From PFJX01 sp031426815 (GTDB taxonomy: Bacteria; Pseudomonadota; Gammaproteobacteria; Burkholderiales; Thiobacillaceae): a stretch of DNA of 64,000 bases. The translations under genes and the position numbers were made by a program. Below the pieces are notes generated by a model, which made no database searches, was not told the DNA's origin, and worked only from the letters and a program-made list of their open reading frames with translations. Shown here piece by piece: positions 60,907 to 64,000 of the stretch; the first letter of the stretch is position 1, and every line of letters begins with the position of its first letter. The DNA is taken from positions 1-64,000 of the forward strand of contig JASJPG010000034.1 of the NCBI GenBank assembly GCA_031426815.1, given 5' to 3'.

Positions 60907-63900
60907 CTATTTTTTCGCCACCCCCAGTTCCAGTTTTGCCCGCACTTCGCGACCGCTGGCTGCGACCGCTTGCACGGCCCCGAGACTGACCCGTTCCGCC
61001 GGCGCGCCGGCGCTTGCCAGGCCTTGCACGACCGCCTCGCCGCGGTGCTGCGCCAGTTCCTGCAGCGCCGCGTCGCTCACCGTTTCCTTCGCCAGCAAAC
61101 GTTGGTACAGCAGAGCGTGCAGGTCCGCATCCTTCAACTGAGCAAGGTCGTCGGCGGACAGCGGCGCGTCCTTCTTGAACAGCCCTTTCAGGCGCGACAT
61201 CATCTTGCCGACGCCGGATTCCTGTTTCTTGTCCGGATTCGCCTGCCGCCATTTGGCGTTGAGCGCGGTCCATTCGGTTTCCCCGAAACGCTCGGCGTAA
61301 AGCCCTTCCAACGCGGCCCGACTCTTCGGATTCGCCGTGGAAATCGGGCCGGCATCTTCGCCGGTGGCCAGCTTCACGCCCATCTTTTCGGCCACTGCGC
61401 GGCGTAGCTGGCCTTCTTTCAGCACCGGGCGATCGATCTCGGCCGACCAGACGCCCTGGATACTCAACGCCAGACCGGGCCGCTTGTTGAGAATCTGGGC
61501 GATCTGCTTGAACTTCTCTTTCTCGGGCGGCGTCAGCGCCGCCTCGCCCGCTTCGAACGCGACCTTCTCCAGCTTCTCGCCGCCACCGCCGAACAACGCG
61601 CCGAGCGCGCGGAATGGCGCCGTGACGATCTTGGTGAGGATGTTGCCGATGGCTTTCCAGACGATCTGGCCATAGCTGAACTGCGGGTCATCGAGACTGC
61701 CGGAAACGGGCAGGCCGAGATCGATCTTGCCGTCGCTGTCCTGCAGGATGGCGATCGCCAGATCGAGCGGCAGATCCTTGGCGGTAGGGCTTTCGACCCG
61801 CTCGCCCAAGGTCAGTTTGTCCATGATGATCTGGTTTTCGCCCAACATCTGGCGATCCTTGATCTTGTATTCGAGGTCGAGCGAAAGCTTGCCGGAAGCG
61901 ATCTTGCGGCCGGCGAACGTGGCCGAATAGGGCGTCAGATTGGCCATCTCGACGTTACGGAACACCGTCTTGATGTCCATGAAGCCGGTCGGATTGAACA
62001 GATCGACCTGGCCCACCGCGCGCGCTAGACCGAACTCGTCGACCTGACCGTCGATCTCCAACTCCGCCGTTGTTCCCGGCTGCGTCGAGATGCCGTTGAA
62101 AGCGCCCTTGAGGTCGTGGATACGCGTGCCGAACGGCAAGGCAAGCGAGTAGTCGGCGAAATCGAGTTCGCCGTGTTCGATGCGGATACGGTCTATCGCC
62201 ACCCGAAATGCTTTTTCATCGGCAGGCTTTGCCGCGGGCTTGCTTGCCTGCGAAACCGGCGTTGCGACCGTCGGCGGCGGCGCGGCTTTCAGAATCCGAG
62301 TCAGATTGACCGTCTTGTCCTTGAAGATGATCAGCTTGGCGGCGAGCGCGTCGAAGCGGAGTTCGTCGATATCCAGCGCTGTCGGACTGGCACGGACGCT
62401 GTCGCTGCCGACACGCTGCCAGGCCAGAAAACGCGCCCCACCCTCGCTTTCGTTGAGTAGCAGATCGGCCACCTCGAAGCCGCCCTGGAAACCGAATTTC
62501 GGCGCCGAGCCGGCTTTGCCTTCGAACTTGACCTGGCCCTGCGTGAACACCCGGCCTGAGGCCAACACCAGATTGGCGGCCTGGGACAGATAAGGCTGCG
62601 CCGGCAGCAAGGCGAGATTGCTCAGTTTCAGCATCACATCGGCCGATGGCGCCGCCGGGACGACCTTGCCCTCGGCCTGAAAACTGCCGCCTTGCCTGAC
62701 CTGAAAAGCCAAACGCAGCGGCAAAGGCGTTTGCAGGTTTTCGCTGACGCCGGTCACCGCCGCTTCGATCTTTTCCAGCGTCAATCCCGCGGCGGGTTGC
62801 ACGCTTTCGTCGCGCGCACCGATCTGAAAGCCGGCCAGATCGATTCGGTTGACCCGATAGCGCCAGCCGGGTTCGGATGCGGACGGCTGCGCGGCGACGG
62901 GCGCCACCAGTTTTCCGACTGCCGGCTGAAAGGCTTCCAGCAACGCAACGCGGCCGCGAGCATCGCGTACCGCGTCGACCTTGCCGTTGCTCAAGCTGAG
63001 CTTGCCAACGTTGACCTGGCGCGCGGCCAGGTCGATACGACCCTCGCCGAGCGAAATGCCGCCGAGCACGAACAACGGTGCAGCGGCATTGCCGGAATGC
63101 AGGCGGATGCCGGAGATATCGACGCCGAGCCCTTCCAGCACCACCTGGGTTTGTTCGCCGCCGGCTTCGGCTTTGGCGTTGAAGCCGATCTGCACATTGC
63201 CGATTTCCGCCTGCAACGGCGTAGCAAATCCGGCATCGCTGAAGTGGATGCCGAGGCCGTTGAGGGCAAAACGGTTGAGGTTGACGTGCCAAGGCGTGGC
63301 CAGCGCGGCCTGCACTTTCTTTACCGGCGGCACAGCGGGCTGCGGGCTGCTTGCGACGGCTACGGCGGGCGGAAACCAGTTCTGGATATCCAGCCGCCCA
63401 GCGAGGTCGCGGTGCAACGCAATCTGGCCGCCAGCGAGGCTGATTTCGCCAATGTTCAGTTCGCGCTTTTCCAGGTCGAAGCGACCGCCGCTGAGCGCCA
63501 GCTTATCCAGCTTGAGCGCGGGTTCCTTGGCGTGCAGGCCTTGCAACGCCAAGCCCGTCAGGTTCAAGCCCAGCTGATCGAGCAGCAGGGACAGTTTCTT
63601 GTTCGCCTTGTCGTTGCCATAAGCGACACGGTAATGCAGTGCCAGCGCGGCAACGCCTTCGGGTGCGGCCATCGCCAACTGGCCTTTCACATAGGGCCAG
63701 AGCCGCGCCAGGGCGAGCCGGTCAATAGCCAGTTCGCCGCTGGCCAGGATCGGATTCAGCGTGACATCGCCCTTCCAGCGGATGCGCGCGCCCAATTGCG
63801 TGGTGGCGGCGAGCGTGTAGGCGCCCTTGTCGTCCGGCAACGTCGAGAGGTCGCGCAAAGTCAGATCGAGCCGGTTCAACACGGTTTCGAAGCCCACCTT

Positions 63901-64000
63901 GCGGTCGGCCACGGCGACGCGTCCCTTCTCCAAAGCGATACGGCGAACCAGCAAGCGCGGCAGCGGCTGGTCTTTTTCCTCTTCCTTGCTCTGCAGGGCT
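60907..64000 (-). CDS. DUF748 / AsmA-like protein, C-terminal part (start outside the window)
   Basis: An open frame to the window edge, at least 1031 residues. It is made of repeated amphipathic beta segments of the AsmA/DUF748 type (FSDAGFATPLQAEIGNVQIG; LAVFNPTGFMDIKT-like DLFNPTGFMDIKTVFRN; GRKIASGKLSLDLEYKIKDR; LPLDLAIAILQDSDGKIDLG), followed by a helical C-terminus. Large proteins of this class form long hydrophobic grooves that carry lipid between the inner and outer membranes. The true start and signal region lie beyond 64000; a TTG at 63954 is not the start because the frame continues with sequence of the same type (QPLPRLLVRRIALEKGR). Confidence 0.85.
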   Translation of the reverse strand, partial: ALQSKEEEKDQPLPRLLVRRIALEKGRVAVADRKVGFETVLNRLDLTLRDLSTLPDDKGAYTLAATTQLGARIRWKGDVTLNPILASGELAIDRLALARLWPYVKGQLAMAAPEGVAALALHYRVAYGNDKANKKLSLLLDQLGLNLTGLALQGLHAKEPALKLDKLALSGGRFDLEKRELNIGEISLAGGQIALHRDLAGRLDIQNWFPPAVAVASSPQPAVPPVKKVQAALATPWHVNLNRFALNGLGIHFSDAGFATPLQAEIGNVQIGFNAKAEAGGEQTQVVLEGLGVDISGIRLHSGNAAAPLFVLGGISLGEGRIDLAARQVNVGKLSLSNGKVDAVRDARGRVALLEAFQPAVGKLVAPVAAQPSASEPGWRYRVNRIDLAGFQIGARDESVQPAAGLTLEKIEAAVTGVSENLQTPLPLRLAFQVRQGGSFQAEGKVVPAAPSADVMLKLSNLALLPAQPYLSQAANLVLASGRVFTQGQVKFEGKAGSAPKFGFQGGFEVADLLLNESEGGARFLAWQRVGSDSVRASPTALDIDELRFDALAAKLIIFKDKTVNLTRILKAAPPPTVATPVSQASKPAAKPADEKAFRVAIDRIRIEHGELDFADYSLALPFGTRIHDLKGAFNGISTQPGTTAELEIDGQVDEFGLARAVGQVDLFNPTGFMDIKTVFRNVEMANLTPYSATFAGRKIASGKLSLDLEYKIKDRQMLGENQIIMDKLTLGERVESPTAKDLPLDLAIAILQDSDGKIDLGLPVSGSLDDPQFSYGQIVWKAIGNILTKIVTAPFRALGALFGGGGEKLEKVAFEAGEAALTPPEKEKFKQIAQILNKRPGLALSIQGVWSAEIDRPVLKEGQLRRAVAEKMGVKLATGEDAGPISTANPKSRAALEGLYAERFGETEWTALNAKWRQANPDKKQESGVGKMMSRLKGLFKKDAPLSADDLAQLKDADLHALLYQRLLAKETVSDAALQELAQHRGEAVVQGLASAGAPAERVSLGAVQAVAASGREVRAKLELGVAKK

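Noticed and set aside
63954..64000. TTG at 63954 as the true start of the DUF748 gene
   Set aside because: The frame stays open and protein-like to the window edge, and the family has a long N-terminal part with a membrane helix.

Overview
The window is about 64 kb of GC-rich bacterial chromosome. The gene order rpsB-tsf-pyrH-frr-uppS-cdsA-dxr-rseP-bamA-skp-lpxD-fabZ-lpxA-lpxB-rnhB, the PurL with a fused glutaminase domain, the short Psd proenzyme, and the Nnr and DUF748 genes point to a Gram-negative betaproteobacterium. A Rhodocyclales or Nitrosomonadales relative is my guess; the genus cannot be fixed from sequence reading alone. No tRNA, rRNA, prophage or CRISPR array was seen.

Layout. 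(A) 1-20.7 kb is accessory, envelope-stress and signalling DNA. It holds a PAS sensor with a fresh tandem PAS duplication, a phospholipase D/cardiolipin synthase operon with a collagen-like lipoprotein, a beta/gamma-crystallin plus glycine-zipper protein, a DUF1566 protein, a lone CheB methylesterase domain, an alpha/beta hydrolase, an FMN reductase and a cation/proton antiporter. These are followed by a translationally coupled kaiC-kaiB-(PAS/GAF/GGDEF/EAL)-SRPBCC operon, CsbD, a response regulator/PAS/GGDEF/EAL protein, a BON lipoprotein and an AI-2E family exporter. (B) 20.7-29.6 kb is one giant gene for a cyclic beta-1,2-glucan synthase. (C) 29.7-30.8 kb is a small island with an Imm33-like orphan and a broken REP-associated transposase (RAYT) flanked by its repeats. 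(D) 31.0-45.2 kb is the conserved translation/isoprenoid/outer-membrane assembly/lipid A operon. (E) 45.2-49.4 kb is motA-motB, a membrane methyltransferase and an HDOD protein. (F) 49.6-64 kb carries smc, queF, psd, a small membrane protein with a sigma-54 promoter, purL, a CheY-like regulator, nnrD and the C-terminal part of a large DUF748 (AsmA-like) protein.

Two threads run across the genes. First, a short inverted-repeat motif (core GTNCG-N4-CGNAC followed by a GAC-like tail) recurs at least nine times, most often 85-100 bp upstream of genes that look like stress genes (crystallin/glycine zipper, hydrolase, kaiC, CsbD, BON). This suggests one regulon. Second, a family of GTAG-headed palindromic repeats (GTAGGGCGGAA...TTCCGCC) is scattered over the window. 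Copies flank the RAYT gene, one supplies a stop codon, and one sits exactly in frame inside the cyclic glucan synthase gene. A different palindromic repeat is in frame inside the SMC hinge. The RAYT itself is cut by one in-frame TGA just before its catalytic tyrosine.
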